From: Schizochytrium sp. TIO01
Taxonomy: Eukaryota; Sar; Bigyra; Thraustochytrida; Thraustochytriidae
Reading direction: 5' to 3'
Assembly: GCA_004764695.1 (NCBI GenBank)
Contig: SMSO01000014.1
Coordinates: 4,866,845-4,930,844, forward strand
Length of the DNA stretch: 64,000 nt
Shown: positions 40,550 to 54,498 of the stretch, piece after piece
Numbering within the stretch: the first letter of the stretch is position 1
Layout of the letters: each line of letters starts with the position of its first letter
The notes under the pieces: model-generated
Databases searched by the model: none
What the model was told of the DNA's origin: nothing
Seen by the model: only the letters and a program-made list of their open reading frames with translations
Position numbers and translations under genes: made by a program

Positions 40550-42577
40550 TTACATGTCTGCCCACGACTGCGACCCCTCCTCGGTCATGAAAGACTCGAC
40601 AACAGGGAGCTCGGAGGCTAGACCAGCGGTTGATGGTGGTGCAATATCCTTTGAAGTTGTTGAGGTTTTCGTGGATTGCTTGTCGGAATGTGCTGTTTGA
40701 CGATGAGATTGAAACATGGCTGTCGCAGGTGATGAAGTATGTGCGACATTAGGGACTTCTGATGATGCAGCAAAGGCAGCTCGAGCTGCCGTCTCTCCAA
40801 GCATAATAGGTGCGCGTGTTACATAAGCGGTAGGGTCGTTTCGATTCCCTATAATTGATTTTGACGATAGGATCGGGTTATGAGGCGTAGAGGATTGCTC
40901 CGCATGGTATTCTTGACGTTCCACAGAGGAAGTAACTTCTGGAGACGCCAAAGAATCCCGGTGACTTGTCTGTTCTGGTAATGGGTGCGGCGGTGGTTCT
41001 GGATACTGGACTTGGTGCTGTTGTGGAATAAGTGTTACAGTGTCATTTTCTAGAGCAAAAACATCAGGATGCGAGTACAGGTAGTTGATGAGAGAACCAT
41101 ATTGTGTGGAGAAGGTTTGCGTCCAATGGGACGACTTTTCCAGTGAGTCTAAACTAAGGAATGGTTCCCCTTGCAAGTGTTGACGCAGGGCCTGTAAGAG
41201 TTCGTGTTCATCTGAAGTGCCAGCTTCACTGTTATAAGTATTTGATGGGGAGATTTTGGCTGAGGATGCTCGAAGCTTTGGGCTCAAGCTCTGCGAGGAC
41301 GACCTAATGTGCAAACGAGAGGCCCCGGTACTGCCGCCCGTGGTCCCAAGGCTTGCTCTACGTCTTGTACTGCCATGTTGTGGCTGATGTGATGTTGCTT
41401 TTGAGGTTTGCTGTTCTTCTTGTTGTTCTTCTTGTTGTCCTTCTTGCTGCTGCTGATGATGATGATGTGCAAGAGCAGCAGCAAGTTGGGGGTCCACGGG
41501 ATCTCCTCGGTGTGCCATAGCTCGGGTGAATTTCTTCGCAAATTGCTCATGCAAAAAAATAACTTTTTCCTTACAAAATAGGCGATCAGAGAGAATACAA
41601 AAACGCTCTAGACCACCAACGCTCTCAACAGCAGCAATAGGACCTTGTGCAAGCATGCTCCTGACATCTTGATCGAGTCTAACGGAGGGCACCCCAGTCC
41701 CGCCATTTTCTACAATTCGACCAATGATGAAACTTTCTGCAGCACGGGCGGCGTCACCGTCCGGTCCATTAAAAAGTCGTTCTTTAAGCTTACGTGGATG
41801 TTGTTTTAGAGGTGGAGGGGGTGTTGTTGCCGACGACCCTGAATGACGACGATTTCCAGCTCCACTCCCCGATAAAGATACATCTACAGGTTGTTTGGTT
41901 GCAGAGGTTCCAGTTGGGAATTTTGGTGACGAAGAAGAAGAAGAAGGTGATGATGAATTCTGAGGTGAGGGTAACTCTGGTGCTTGTTGTTGTTCTGTTA
42001 CCAAGGATGCTGATGCTTGTGATACTGGTGCCATATTAGAACCAGACAAGGCGCCCCCGATTGTTGGTCTTGCCCCTCCCCGAGATTGTACCAGGTTTTG
42101 GTGCTGCAAAGAGCGAGACCTTCCGTGCGAGCTTTTTGCGCCGCGGACTGCCACGCCTCCAAGGTGGCGCCCTGACCCCACGGAGGATTCTGTCGAACCT
42201 TGGAAACCTGATTGCCTCGGTTGGAACAGCTTTGGCTGCTGTTGATGTTGCCTTTGTCCAGTTTGGTAATGGTAGAAATGTGGACTTTGTGAATGTTGTT
42301 TTTGTCCTTGAAGATACGCGACGTCTTGCCGACCAGATTGTCGTGCGTCGCGCTGCTGGTGTTGGGTGTGTTTTTGATTTTGTTGAAGTTGTTGTTGTTC
42401 TTGAAACTGGTCATTTGAGTTTGTGCCAGAGGGCGGCACTGAGCCCAAGCTGGATTCCACTACGCGTGTTCGAACCTTAGTGCGAGCATCCTCAGGCCTG
42501 GAATGCGCGGATGTGCGGCCGAGCGCATGGTCGTCACCGGCCCCGGCATCCTGCGCGCCGCCGCGGGCCGAGGCCAT
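40550..42577 (-). CDS. Gln/Ser-rich protein with two small possible winged-helix domains
   Basis: A 675-residue protein from ATG 42,577 (a TTG nine codons earlier is disregarded). The first 260 residues are Gln, His, Ser and Gly-rich. A compact segment follows, RAAESFIIGRIVENGGTGVP to GGLERFCILSDRLFCKEK, and a second at DEHELLQALRQHLQGEPFLS...YGSLINYLYSHPDVFAL. Both have the size and the GG..GL.RF or YGSL..YL..HPD.F pattern of OST-HTH/winged-helix domains that bind RNA. The assignment is tentative. The rest is disordered (EEQQEEQQ, PPPHPLPEQ). Function: perhaps RNA regulation. Codon use and GC content are host-like. Confidence 0.5.
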   Translation of the reverse strand: MASARGGAQDAGAGDDHALGRTSAHSRPEDARTKVRTRVVESSLGSVPPSGTNSNDQFQEQQQLQQNQKHTQHQQRDARQSGRQDVAYLQGQKQHSQSPHFYHYQTGQRQHQQQPKLFQPRQSGFQGSTESSVGSGRHLGGVAVRGAKSSHGRSRSLQHQNLVQSRGGARPTIGGALSGSNMAPVSQASASLVTEQQQAPELPSPQNSSSPSSSSSSPKFPTGTSATKQPVDVSLSGSGAGNRRHSGSSATTPPPPLKQHPRKLKERLFNGPDGDAARAAESFIIGRIVENGGTGVPSVRLDQDVRSMLAQGPIAAVESVGGLERFCILSDRLFCKEKVIFLHEQFAKKFTRAMAHRGDPVDPQLAAALAHHHHQQQQEGQQEEQQEEQQTSKATSHQPQHGSTRRRASLGTTGGSTGASRLHIRSSSQSLSPKLRASSAKISPSNTYNSEAGTSDEHELLQALRQHLQGEPFLSLDSLEKSSHWTQTFSTQYGSLINYLYSHPDVFALENDTVTLIPQQHQVQYPEPPPHPLPEQTSHRDSLASPEVTSSVERQEYHAEQSSTPHNPILSSKSIIGNRNDPTAYVTRAPIMLGETAARAAFAASSEVPNVAHTSSPATAMFQSHRQTAHSDKQSTKTSTTSKDIAPPSTAGLASELPVVESFMTEEGSQSWADM

Positions 42578-43756
42578 GCCACGACGAGCACCCTTCAGTG
42601 CCAATCGGCACCTGAGCGGGGGCCCTCGTGCGTGGCCTCACCGCAGTGTATGCCAGACCTTGCGATATGAAGAGGAAGAGAAGGCTCCTTGCCTGGGGCA
42701 CAAGCAGCCTGCTCTGGCTGAGCTCCCTCAACGGGATGTGGAATGTTGAATTCGAATGTGCCGACGATGCGATGACCTGAAGTAACGAAGTTGAGTTGAG
42801 TTTTACTGGCGACCCAGGTGGAAGCTCTAGGTTTGACGACAGGACTTTTCAACACGAACAAGGGCCTGGGTCAATGTTCGACCTCTCCTGGTGGGCGGCC
42901 TGCGTGCCTTCCTGCCTGCACCGGTTTGAAGGTTTTGATCAATCGATCGATTCATCAATTTAAGTTTGCCTCATGTTTTCGTCATCCCTATTTTTCACCT
43001 TTCTTTTTGAAGCGATTATTCGGAGTTTCATACTCTACACTTTTTCAATGTTTTATTTTCATTCTATTTTTAGTATATTATTATTTAATAATAATAAAAA
43101 TAGTATTATTTTAAAAGCAAAAAGACTTTTTTAAAAGACTTTGGAAATAAATGAACATCTGTATAATTACTCACTATTGAACATCTCTCAACTGTATATC
43201 AGATATAGAGACCAGGGAGAATATTTACTGTTGTTTGACCCAACGGCAGGGATCGCAAATCTGCCCGTCAAGTGAACAGTAGCGCAAGGGAAACAATAGC
43301 TCAAGACTGAATTGGATTGTCAGAGGTAATGACTATCGATGAATCAGAACGAGTTATACATCACTCTTTTTTTTTCTTTTTCTTTTTTTAAAATTAAAAT
43401 AGATGTATAAAATTACAAGCATTGAGACACTTTCTTTTCTTTCATCCTTGCTGTTTTTGGTTGCTTTGATTGAACAAGCTTTGAAAATAAAATAAAAATG
43501 TTTTCTTTCTTGCTTCTCCTCTGACACTGTTACCACTCCTCAAAGCATAAGCATCAGTGGAGGGGACTTCTTGCGTCAGTAGTAGTGTTCGCCGTAGCAG
43601 CGAGTTATCGCGTAGGCGTTAAACGAGGGGCCTCGTTCTCACCGCTTTCTACTTCTCCTGTTCTATCGCTACTTTGAACCATCCGCTGTTTTGATTTTGG
43701 GGTTTTTGAACTTCTTTCGCTTTCTCTACTTTCAATTGTAAAACGTTTTCAATGTT

Positions 43757-43860
43757 CAAACCAAAGCAAACCAAAGCAAGCCAAAGCAAGCCGAAGCAAA
43801 CTAAACCAAAGCAAAGCAAACTAAAGCAAACTAAAGCAAACAAAGCAACGCAAAGCAAAA
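43757..43860. repeat. (CAAAG)n degenerate array
   Basis: Variants of AAAGCAAACC/AAAGCAAGCC, five-base period, about 100 bp. The reverse-complementary motif recurs at 44,651-44,738. Confidence 0.85.
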
Positions 43861-44212
43861 AAGCAATCATCGCTACTCTCCAACTCAATGTTTTTATTTC
43901 CCAATCTTTTCACCTGTTTCCCCCTTTTCCGTTCTTCAATAAAACAAACAAACTTTTCAATTTAAAATTAAAACTCAACCAAAAACTAACTTGAAGCAGA
44001 ACAAACAAAATACAGGAACGCAGTGCGCATTATTCATTTCCAGGAGAGAGATGCCAGAAATATCTGCCTTGGATCGAAACCTCCGCCAAGAACCCTCCCA
44101 CAAACTATCCATCCTCACAGAACACGGGCCTTCTCTCGCCAGCTAGCTAGCCTCTGCATGCATCACCCATGCATTGCATGCATCCTCACACACCATTCAC
44201 AGCCAGAATGAA

Positions 44213-44214
44213 TG

Positions 44215-44259
<45 letters not shown>

Positions 44260-44260
44260 G
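44213..44260. repeat. (AATC)n microsatellite
   Basis: About eleven units of AATC/TCAA in one block. Confidence 0.85.
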
Positions 44261-44483
44261 AGAAGCAATCGCTGTCTCGAACCCATCGAGTTTTCTGCCG
44301 TTCCTGGAGTTGCTTTCTCCACGCTCTGAGAGCCGAGCCTTGCGCGAGCACTTAATAGTTCTGCCTCAGGCCAAGGCCTTCCCGCTTCCACGCGACGCCA
44401 AGAAGGCCCCAGGGCCGCAGGTGCGAGCAGCGCCAGTAGAGAACGAGCGAGGGAGCTCTCGAAATTGTATCATCGTCGCCTTT

Positions 44484-44550
44484 GATCGATCGATCGATCG
44501 ATCGATTGACTGACTGATTGATTGATTGATTGACTGATTTAATGATTGAT
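44484..44550. repeat. (ATCG)n then (ATTG)n microsatellite
   Basis: GATCGATCGATCGATCGATT then GATTGATTGATT, with a few changes. Confidence 0.8.
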
Positions 44551-44650
44551 CGCAATGACTAGGAAGTCCTTTCTTCCTCTTTCCTCCTCACTTCCTTCCT
44601 TCTCTCTCGTTCTCTCTTCGAATCAGATCGATCGATCGATTGATCGATTC

Positions 44651-44738
44651 CCTTTCCTTTCCTTTGCTTTGCTTTGCTTTGCTTTGGTTTGCTTTGCTTT
44701 GCTTTGGTTTGCTTTGCTTTGGTTTGCTTTGCTTTCCT
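44651..44738. repeat. (CTTTG)n degenerate array
   Basis: Five-base period CTTTG with some GGTTTG variants, in the opposite sense to 43,757-43,860. Confidence 0.85.
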
Positions 44739-46581
44739 TTCTTCCGCTGTCTTCTCGTTCACCTTCTTCCTCCTTATCTGAAACAACCGGTAATAAACAC
44801 CTCTCTCTGCCTTTATTAGCGCGGCGCTAAGCGAGGACTACGGAAGCAAGTTCCTTCCTCTCTGCGTCGAGGAGGAGGCGTTCTTTCTGTTCTATCATCG
44901 TCATTAATTCATAACTTCATTGATGAATGTTCTTTCCTTTCATTCATTCGTTCGTTCATTGATCTATGTAGCTATCCCTCCCTTCGTAGAAGTAAGAGCA
45001 TAGTCGTCGCCTTTTTTGGAAAAAGAGTTACACTCTTCCAGTTTCCGCGCTAAGCTCCACCTAAGTACCTCCTATGGGGGAAGAAGAAGAAAAGCAGAGT
45101 TTGAAACTCCCATTCTTTTTTCCTTTTTCTTTTTTCTTTTTCTTTTCCTTTTTTGTTTAATTATCGCTTCTGTTTCTGCTTCTTCTTCTTGTTCTTGTTC
45201 TTGTTCTGCTGCAACTGTTGCTCTTTATCGCTCCTCTTTCACCTCCCCGTGTTTTACATGGGTAGTTTTTAGATGTTGTTCATATCATATGTGTGGATGT
45301 AGTTTTTTTTTTAATTAAAATTTTTATTTATTTTTTAAAGTGTCAGAGCAGGATGAGTTTAAGAGAGAACCAGCTCACTCCTGCCATTTTAATTATTTTT
45401 TAAAGTGGAAAACTATTAATTATAAAAGTGTCAGGCTTTGGAACTAAAACATTTTAACTCATGCCAAAGCTGATGTGCTTACATCACTGAGAGCACTTAC
45501 ATTTATTTTTTTAAAATAAATAAGACTTGTGTTCGTATCTCCGAGTCCTTGCGGCCTTTTCCGTGCGTGCTCTGCTTTCCGCATTCGCACGACCACTTTG
45601 TCTGTCTACGCTCAGACGTTCTTTTATCGATCATTATGACGATAGAAACGGCGAAATCATTGAAATAAAGTTTGCTACCTACACTATTTTTAAAATAATC
45701 ATCACAGAACCACTAACTATGTGAAAACCACACAACACAATTCAAACAAATAAACAAAAAACAAACAGAGAAACAAATACCATTGCTAGCTTGAGAATTA
45801 TCTAAGTAGTCGAAGGCCGCATCATGTGAGAACGGGAGTACTTTCGCTTCCCTTTGAGCGCGAGGGGCACCGTTGACTTACCGAGGCCAATTTATTGAAG
45901 GGCTTCAAAGCTTTTTCGTACGTGTATGTACGCCACCATAACAACAATTCTCCAGTTTTATACATTTCCTTTCAGTGGTGCTTCACATCTCCTCAAACAC
46001 AAGAGCAAAGAAGAAACCTGCGATTACGCTATCAGGAGCTAGTTTCATTGGCCTGTTCTGCAAAAAGTAGGTGGTGGGCAAGTACCTAGCTAGCTAGCTA
46101 GCTAGCACTGTATGTGTTCTTAGGTCATGTTCGTTTGAAAATAAATCAGAAGCATGAAAATTTATTTGCTTCAGAGCCACTACCGCAAAGAAGCATGGCT
46201 TCAAAGTTATTTTAATTAAATGTTTTTCTAAAACAAATATTTCAACGAGGAAATAAATCGAAGGTACTTAGTTCGAAGTCTGATTTTCATTGACATCAGA
46301 CGCAAGATCGAAGATCACCTGCAGGCACGCCATATGCATGCGCGAGAAAAGTATCCGTTCTTAGTGGGTTTCGTGTGGTGGTTTGGGAAGGTTCCGTTGC
46401 GCACTTGCTTTGATGCTTAGTTAATTAAGCTGACTGAGTGACTTTGCTGCTTCGTCTTCCGCTTCTTTCGAGTTCCCACTTTCTTCGTGCCTGCTTTCTT
46501 TTTTGCTCCTGCTCGGCATGAAAGATACTATGGCCCATCTTACGAATTAATATGTATTTGACGCTCGTAATCGGCATCATC

Positions 46582-46858
<277 letters not shown>

Positions 46859-47076
46859 TCCTTGTTTACCTTCGCCGAGTCCTGCCCACCCTGCATGACA
46901 GCCTCGCATTATCGCGTGCTGTGAGGTGCCTGGCGGACTTTCTTTCCTGGTGACAGCTTTCTTTCCAAGCAAGGCGAATTTTCGTTTGCAGAAAGCTTTG
47001 CAGAAAGCTATGCAGTTCTAATGCAGTTTCATGTAATTCCAATGCGATTTCAATCACAGCGCTGAGATTAATGCAT

Positions 47077-47150
47077 GAATGTATGAATGTATGAATGTAT
47101 GAATGTATGAATGTATGAATGTATGAATGTATGAATGTATGAATGTATGA
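47077..47150. repeat. 8-bp (GAATGTAT)n repeat
   Basis: About nine copies of GAATGTAT. Confidence 0.9.
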
Positions 47151-47512
47151 AAATAAACATCACCCCTCGATTGATTTGCATCCGTCCATGAGCACCTTTG
47201 AAGTATGGGTACTGCACTCGCACACTCTCACACATCTGAGGCGAAAGAGGTCCCACCGGGCACAAGGTGCGTTGCGACGTAAACAGAGGCGCGAGATTGC
47301 TTTCGGAACAGGCCCGACGCAAACATAGGTACCTACATTCGTTCAGGATTTCGCGCTTCCGTGGTCTCCATGAACTCCACATACCTGTGTAGGAATGAAT
47401 ACCTTTACCTGCCTTGGTATTTATTTCATAGCGGTAGGCGAGGAAAAAATGTTCTTTCCAAAGTCAACTATTCTTGAAGCTCATTTCGGATCAATCGTTA
47501 CAGAATAGAGAC

Positions 47513-47513
47513 A

Positions 47514-47573
<60 letters not shown>
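47513..47573. repeat. (AAAG)n microsatellite
   Basis: About 15 units of AAAG without interruption. Confidence 0.95.
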
Positions 47574-49905
47574 GGGAGTCCTACAACTTTCACCTAATGA
47601 AGAGTTAGTGGCTATAAATAATTAGTGTTGAAAAAATAAGCAAAACAAGAGTACGCATTTCGCATTTCCAAGACGACGACGACGAAGACTTCGACGAGCA
47701 GAGCGACGGCAAGAACGGGAGCGGCAGCAGCCGCCGCAGCATCCGCCTTGCTCTGCCTCGGTATCCTTACGCACGCAGGCATGCATGCCTGGCTGATCGC
47801 GGGCCTGCTGCTTTGGCGCACAGAGTATCTTGGCTAGCGTCTGGAAGAGGCATAAGAAGCATGGACACCGGCACGGGAGCGGGCAACACCTCAGCCAGGC
47901 ACCGCCTCGGTCCTGGCAGACGGAGGCCGTCGTCCCGGAGGCAAACAACCCCGCACGGCGATGGTAGCGTACGCTGCAGCTGGCGACAGAGGTGTCCACG
48001 AGCCCAGCCTCCAGGCTTGAACACGGGAGCAGCGCAAGGAGATGGGCGACGGAATCGGGGCGCTTTCTCGTCTTCTTCGTCCTCTTCGTTTGTAAACTAA
48101 TTCACAATGGTATTAAAATAAATAGGTTAAACTATCTTTGTTGTACCTCTTTTACTTTATTTACTATTCAGGTCTCTCTGATGGTTTGTTTCTTTTCTTG
48201 CTTTACATATTTATCTACTCTTCGTGTATACTGTTAAAATTCATTATATTTTAAACTTAACTTTTAGTTTTTAATTTATTAATTATCATAAAAAGATGTT
48301 TAAAAAAAGATGTTTAAAAAAAAAAGATAAAAATAGTAAAATCGGACCTCTAAAAATCAACAGCAGGATATTGAATATTGTTTGCGGCTGGCTGATGAAG
48401 CTGAAGTAGCATTCTCAGACCGCCAGGAAATGTGGAACAGCCGGGATTAAGTTTGGTGGAGATGAGATCCATCCGCCGAGAAACGTTTTATTTGCAGCCG
48501 CGCCGGTGTATTTGATGAAGAGCAGCGGCCTGGCGGCTGCTCTTGTGGACGCGGTTGTGGTTAAAGGTAACAAGGTTTGCTCACTCTCACTCTCTCTCTC
48601 TCACCGGCGGAGCGGTACGGGCACAAAGTGTCCTACGGAAGTCGGTAGAGGCACTCCCAATCATGGCGTGCTGAGCTCTCCATATATGTTATTTTAAAGA
48701 CTAAGATTACCTGTGTATAATCATTTTAATAACTTGAAACGTTTCTCACCTCGCTGCGGAAGTAGTGGAGGAAATTGGGAATATCTCCACTTGAAGGTTT
48801 CAAAACGACTTCCCTCTCGATTTAGCGCTGCTCCTATCAACACCGACCCTTCGTTAGTTGCCTCTGAAGAAAAAACCAAAGAATAGATATATATGTATAT
48901 ATATACATTCATTTATTTAACCATTTGTCTAAGCATTTATTTATTCATTCATTCACCTGTTCATTCACCTGTTCATTAAATTTTTTCGCGATTAAAAGAA
49001 AACGAAAAGGCTGATGAACCGCCTCTGATTTCGGAAAGCGCTTTGAGCACACAGCAGAAGAAGAGAGTGACAAGGATGAAGAACGATGACAGCAAACGAA
49101 GATCCGCAGAGCTCGCTCACTCAGATCACGCTCGCACTACTGCAGGTGAGCAGAGCAGCACTACTGCTCAGATCCCGCTCCCTCCGCAGAACATATTTCT
49201 CCCTTTTCTCCGCTCGCTTCTCGCACTCACTGGAAAGTATGCGTTCTTTCTTTCTTTCTTGCGAGGCTGATCAGCCTCGATATGACGGACTAGAAAGCAG
49301 CCTGAGATTATGCAGAAATGGTCACGAAGAGGTCTTCTTCGAGGCCAGCAACGAGAAGGAGCTGAGATCGTTGGGAAGCTTTCCGGCGCCCTGGTCGACA
49401 GGGAGCGAGACCCGTCACGGTCAGCAGCCAGTCAGCCCCTTTGAAGATGAATGAATGCACGAAGAAGTGAATGAGCTTCTTCTTCGATGCTACTTCTCAA
49501 AAGCTGACAAAGAAACAAAGGAAGAATCAATCAAAGACACGATCAAAGAAACATCGGATTTTTCTTTGCAAGTTTATGAAGAAGTAGGTTAGTTTTGAAG
49601 TAGTAGATGGATTGACTCAAAATGATGTAAGTGCCGCAGAATAAGATCACTGCGGAGGCATCGATATTTTTTAGGAACCTGAAGAAGAGACCATGGAGCT
49701 GTAGTTTCGCTCTCTCCTGCTCCGGGAGAGTATCTGCTGATGAGCGCGAGCTTTACGGCGCTCCGCTATCACGCTGTGTTAAACCCAAAGTCATTAGGCA
49801 CTCTTATGCGAACTGTTGTTTGTTGTGGTTGGTTGGTTTGTTGAATGGTTTATTAATTGGTTGGTTGGATGGTTGGTTGGCTTTAAAGGTTTTAAAAAAT
49901 TGTTT

Positions 49906-50038
49906 TTTGTTTGTTTGTTTGTTTGTTTGTTTGTTTGTTTGTTTGTTTGTTTGTTTGTTTGTTTGTTTGTTTCGCTTGCTTTCTTTCTTTCTTTCTTTCT
50001 TGCTTGCTTGCTTACTTGCTTGCTTGCTTGCTTGCTTG
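49906..50038. repeat. Compound (TTTG)n-(TTTC)n-(TTGC)n microsatellite
   Basis: About 16 TTTG units to 49,972, then about five TTTC units, then about nine TTGC units with one change. Confidence 0.95.
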
Positions 50039-50551
50039 TGGCATACTCGCTGTACGCATCAGCCGAAGAAGTTCGCAGTGTTACGAAATGGTAGACATAA
50101 ACTCTTATTCGTTGCAAGTGACCCAAATCTGGACGCGTGCCGCTGTCTACTTGGCCTTTTTCTCTCTTTCCATCGCGTGTCCCAAGCTCAAGCTCAAAAG
50201 AGTCGAGATGAAACTCCTCGAGTTCTTCATTCATTCAGGAGAACTGCCTAGGTCAATTCCTCGAGTTTCCTTGTTAGTTTGTATTATTCATTCATTCTCC
50301 AATGAAAGAGTTTCTGAGAAGAAAAATAAATCAATTCTGAAGAATGGTAACTTCTTTTTATAGTTTTTTGTAGTGATGACCGTGATGCCATATTTTTATT
50401 ATGCTTATTTCTTAAAGAGAGCTATAAAAGAAACTGTTGTTCGGGGATACCCAGAGAGCTGCCCACAGAAGCTTCATATTGCCAACAACTTCGGTCTTCT
50501 TCTCGAAAACCTGAACACTTCCACCCACTGACTTGGCGGTTGAACTCTCTA

Positions 50552-50598
50552 TTCGCTTCTTCGCTTCTTCGCTTCTTCGCTTCTTCGCTTCTTCGCTT
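50552..50598. repeat. 8-bp (TTCGCTTC)n repeat
   Basis: About six copies of TTCGCTTC. Confidence 0.9.
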
Positions 50599-50740
50599 AT
50601 GGGCTCGCTTGCGGGAAACAGCCTTCGCGGAGCTGAGATGAAACTATCTGAGTAAGCAAGCGAGCAAGCAAGCAATCGAAGAGGCGAGTTGAGTTTGACT
50701 ATTTTACGATGGAGAATTCTTTTTCCTAATTTGCTTGGAA

Positions 50741-50766
<26 letters not shown>
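50741..50766. repeat. (CT)n microsatellite
   Basis: Thirteen CT units. Confidence 0.9.
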
Positions 50767-50771
<5 letters not shown>

Positions 50772-53700
50772 TCTCTGTCGGTGCCGAGACACTGAGTCGG
50801 ACTTGGGGATATATTACTGACCCTATTTTTCAAAAGAGCGTAAATATGATGGAGTGAAAGGTGATTCGATCTGACACTATACTCTTACATATCAGCAAAG
50901 ACCATCGCGGTCGATTGTTGTTGAGCTCGAGGTTGCAATTTCATTATCAGAAAGCGATGCTGCTCACTATTTGTTGCAAACCAAACTCTTGCGGTTTGGG
51001 GGTTTCGTTAACTTCTTTTTCTTTAAGCAAATTAGAATGACCACCATCATGAGGGAAATGGTTTCAAAATTAGGTAGAAGTGAAGGAGAGGAGCCATTTA
51101 TACTTCCGTGCAGAATCCTCTTTGTTTCTTGTTGTTGCTCTGCATTTGTTGCAGGTTCCCTTACAAGTTCTTCATAAAAGGCATTGGGGCCCTGTGATGT
51201 TGGACAGCATGGCCGATGGCGATCCTTACTGATTTGCAGGGCCTTGTGCAGAAACTTTCTTGGAAGCTCATCTCCCATGAGCCAAAATGATACTCCTTAA
51301 CCGATCGTCGATCTTCCCGATGAATTGATTCCATTTGATCAATCAAGCGGGAAGCAAACACGGCAGCAGTACTGCGTAGACCTATAGAGTTTATGCTCCG
51401 CTTCGTCTCCCATTAGTTAGTTAGTTGCCTTATATGTCTGTTTTCATTCAATTAATTAAAAACTTCTTCCAATGTATAAGAAGAAAGAAGAACAACGAGA
51501 TTGCTAACGGGAGTGATAGTAGACCCTACTAGTTCCCCCTTTGCTCTATTCTTTCGCTACTTAAAGAGGAATGAATACACACCCACCTAAGTATTACTGA
51601 TGACATCATCACATCCTACTACAAATGCCGTAATGATGTGGTCTTCGACTCGATGGGAAGAGAAATCCGGCAGCCAACAGACATATGCGCCACATCCCAT
51701 ATAGGTTTGCGATTAACAAGCCCTGTTCAAGGTCAATAATGTACTTGTAATTTAAAGCAAATGGCGAAGGGAATGACTTCACATTCGTGAGGTTAAAAAA
51801 GCAAGTGTAATGTGGTGGTGACGCTGGTGGTTGTTAAATTGTTGCTGCCCGTAACCAATAGAAAAGTCAAGCATGATCTACAAATGCAATGTTTGCGCCC
51901 TTTACAGAGGCGAGCATGCATTCAGTGTACCACTGCATCGGTGGGATTCTCTCAGTGCTGCGTAAGTAAGTTTACATCTCCGTTTTGCTTCATATAAAGC
52001 CCTACAACTTTTGTTTTCGTATGGTTAGTGATAAAAATTTTACGCTTTTCAGTTTAAATTGTAAAACAAAATATAATATAGAGCAACGAATTGGTATTTT
52101 GAAATCAAAAACTTTTAAAACAAATACTCTTTGGCTAATTTTTTGAATATAAAAAAAAAACTTAATTTTAAAAAATCAACCAAACTAACGAAAGTCCCTT
52201 GTTTCTTCATATTCATTAAGATTATAATTGCAATGAATATATTTTAAAGTAAATTTAATTTGTCAATTTAATTAACCTTTAATTGTTTCTATTGCTCTTT
52301 CTTTTTCCTATCTGACTTTTTTCATTATTTCATTATTATATAACTTATAATAGTAATAATTGGTAATCCGCTTGACACTAGCGCCAACACCACTTTGGAA
52401 TTATAAACTAACCTGCTGAATGAGGACCTTCCTAGCTTTGAACGCACGCTTAGAACGTCTGCAGCATTTACGTTTCTCTATTGCGGCTTATATCTTTCAT
52501 GTTTAATTTAATTGTTTTTTACTTTGTCCTGTTATGTATATTTATAAAATTATTTTCGTAACTAGTAATGACAACGCTGAGAGTCGATTTTTTTGGGCGG
52601 AAGACAGCGTTGTGGACACCTCGATAGTACAAACTCAATTGCACTGGCCTGCTCCGTGTCCACGAGAAATCTGGACAAAGATCGAGCGGGGGACGCGCGC
52701 CCTTTTCGAAGCTCTGGCCAAGATCCTCGAAGGCACTCGTTCTCAGCGCAAGCTCAGATGTGCAATGAGAGCGGCACTCTTGCATTCTATCGGTGGTGTG
52801 CGCTCCTTGGTCTTAATAATGCTACAGATACTTATCTACCTACTCTCCTACCTTACTTTGAAGAGCATAAAATGAGATGTTCTTGGTTTCTTTCATTTTT
52901 AATAAGATAACACGATTCCAACTTGATCAAATCATGCATAGATTACCTACGTTTCAATTATGTTTCTGTTGTTTTTTGTTTGATGGCTGCTTGTCAGTGG
53001 AAAACAGCATACAATTTACAAGTTTCGTTTAAACTTGTTAGGAAACCAATCGCTCGCTGTAGGTACTATGGGCATTTTTTATTGTCTTTGTAAGGGAACA
53101 TTAAAAGAGTAGAATGGCTATTCCTACGTGTGCGATGAAGCTTCACAAAGATTGCGCTCCAAATGGACAACAGAATAATTTGCGCGAGTTGAAACCTCAA
53201 ATTTCATGATCAATTATCTGCTCGTGCTAAATTATGAGGAAGCCAACTTGAGGAGAAAATGAAAAATTTAGTGGAGAAAGAGGAAGATCAATCGATCATC
53301 GAATGAAGCTTTTCATAAATGATAGGTCTACATATTACTTACTATTTTATAGGAACAGCAAATCGAAAGTACTGCGAATATGGTATATATTCCATCAATG
53401 TCCGGTTCACGATGCATCAGAACTTTCCGACTTCCTTCCGCTAGACTTTTACACCTCGGCCAACTAACTCTAAGAATAATCATTAAAGGTAATACAAGCA
53501 AGGTTCTCGATCTTCATATGACTGAGAACTTTCTAGTTTTCCCTCCAGAGGGTTTCCATTTCGACTAGATATTCATTTATTGACCCAACAATCTTTTTTG
53601 AGTGCAGAATTAATCTGTTTGGATGTTCCTCTGCGCTTGGAAGGAGAGTGGCGGCCGTCGTTTGCTTCCTGACTTGACTTCAGCTGTAAGCAAGAGTCTA

Positions 53701-54467
53701 CAACTTGAATCAGTGAATGACTGAAAACCCTTTCGGTATAAGAAACCAGATGATATCTTTCCTCGCCGCCAACTCGGACTACCTGCATCCAACTTAGTAG
53801 GTAATTAGGTACTAACCAGTTAGTGCTCCAATCGCCACTACTCTCGTGTCACCAAGCTTCTCCTAGCTAGTGCAGACAAAGACTATTAATCCCCAACACC
53901 GCTAGCAGCAACGCTAGCAGGCTTAGAAGTTTTAAAGGAACCGGGACGCCGCCAAGGACGTGCAACCGCATCTTTAGAAGCTTTGCCCGGTACCATGCGC
54001 GGGCGGCCCCGGTTTGCCACGGTATGAACCGACTTCGTTCAGCCTCCAGCTCTGCTCACACAAGTTGCGAGTGTTCCCCTCTTTCTGGCTCTTCTATTCG
54101 CTACGTTTTGCCGGCGCTAGTGCTGCTTTTCCGTGCAGCTCACTGATTCATCCTCTGACCTCGTTTGAGACCTCCATCTTGGAACTGGAGGTCTCCGCAC
54201 ACTGCAAGTATTACCTTCAGTGCTTCCTAGTACCTGGTAGATGTTAACAGTAGGTGAGGCTCTTGTGCTCTATCTTCACATCTGTATTCTGTATAATAAC
54301 AACTTTTTAATTTCATCAGAAAACTTTGTGTTGTTGTCATTGTTGTTTGTTGTTCTTGTTATTGTTGTGGATAATCGCCTTTGAGGGCGAGAAGCAAAGT
54401 CTTGAAAAGAAGAGGCAGACATCACGAATCAGGTTCATGGGAAGACCTCAGCTCTTTCAGGATTGGC

Positions 54468-54468
<1 letters not shown>

Positions 54469-54498
<30 letters not shown>
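54469..54498. repeat. (GCAA)n microsatellite
   Basis: About seven GCAA units. Confidence 0.9.

Noticed and set aside
49794-50363. Lys/Gln/Thr or Cys-Leu-Phe-Val repeat proteins
   Set aside because: Microsatellite translations on both strands.
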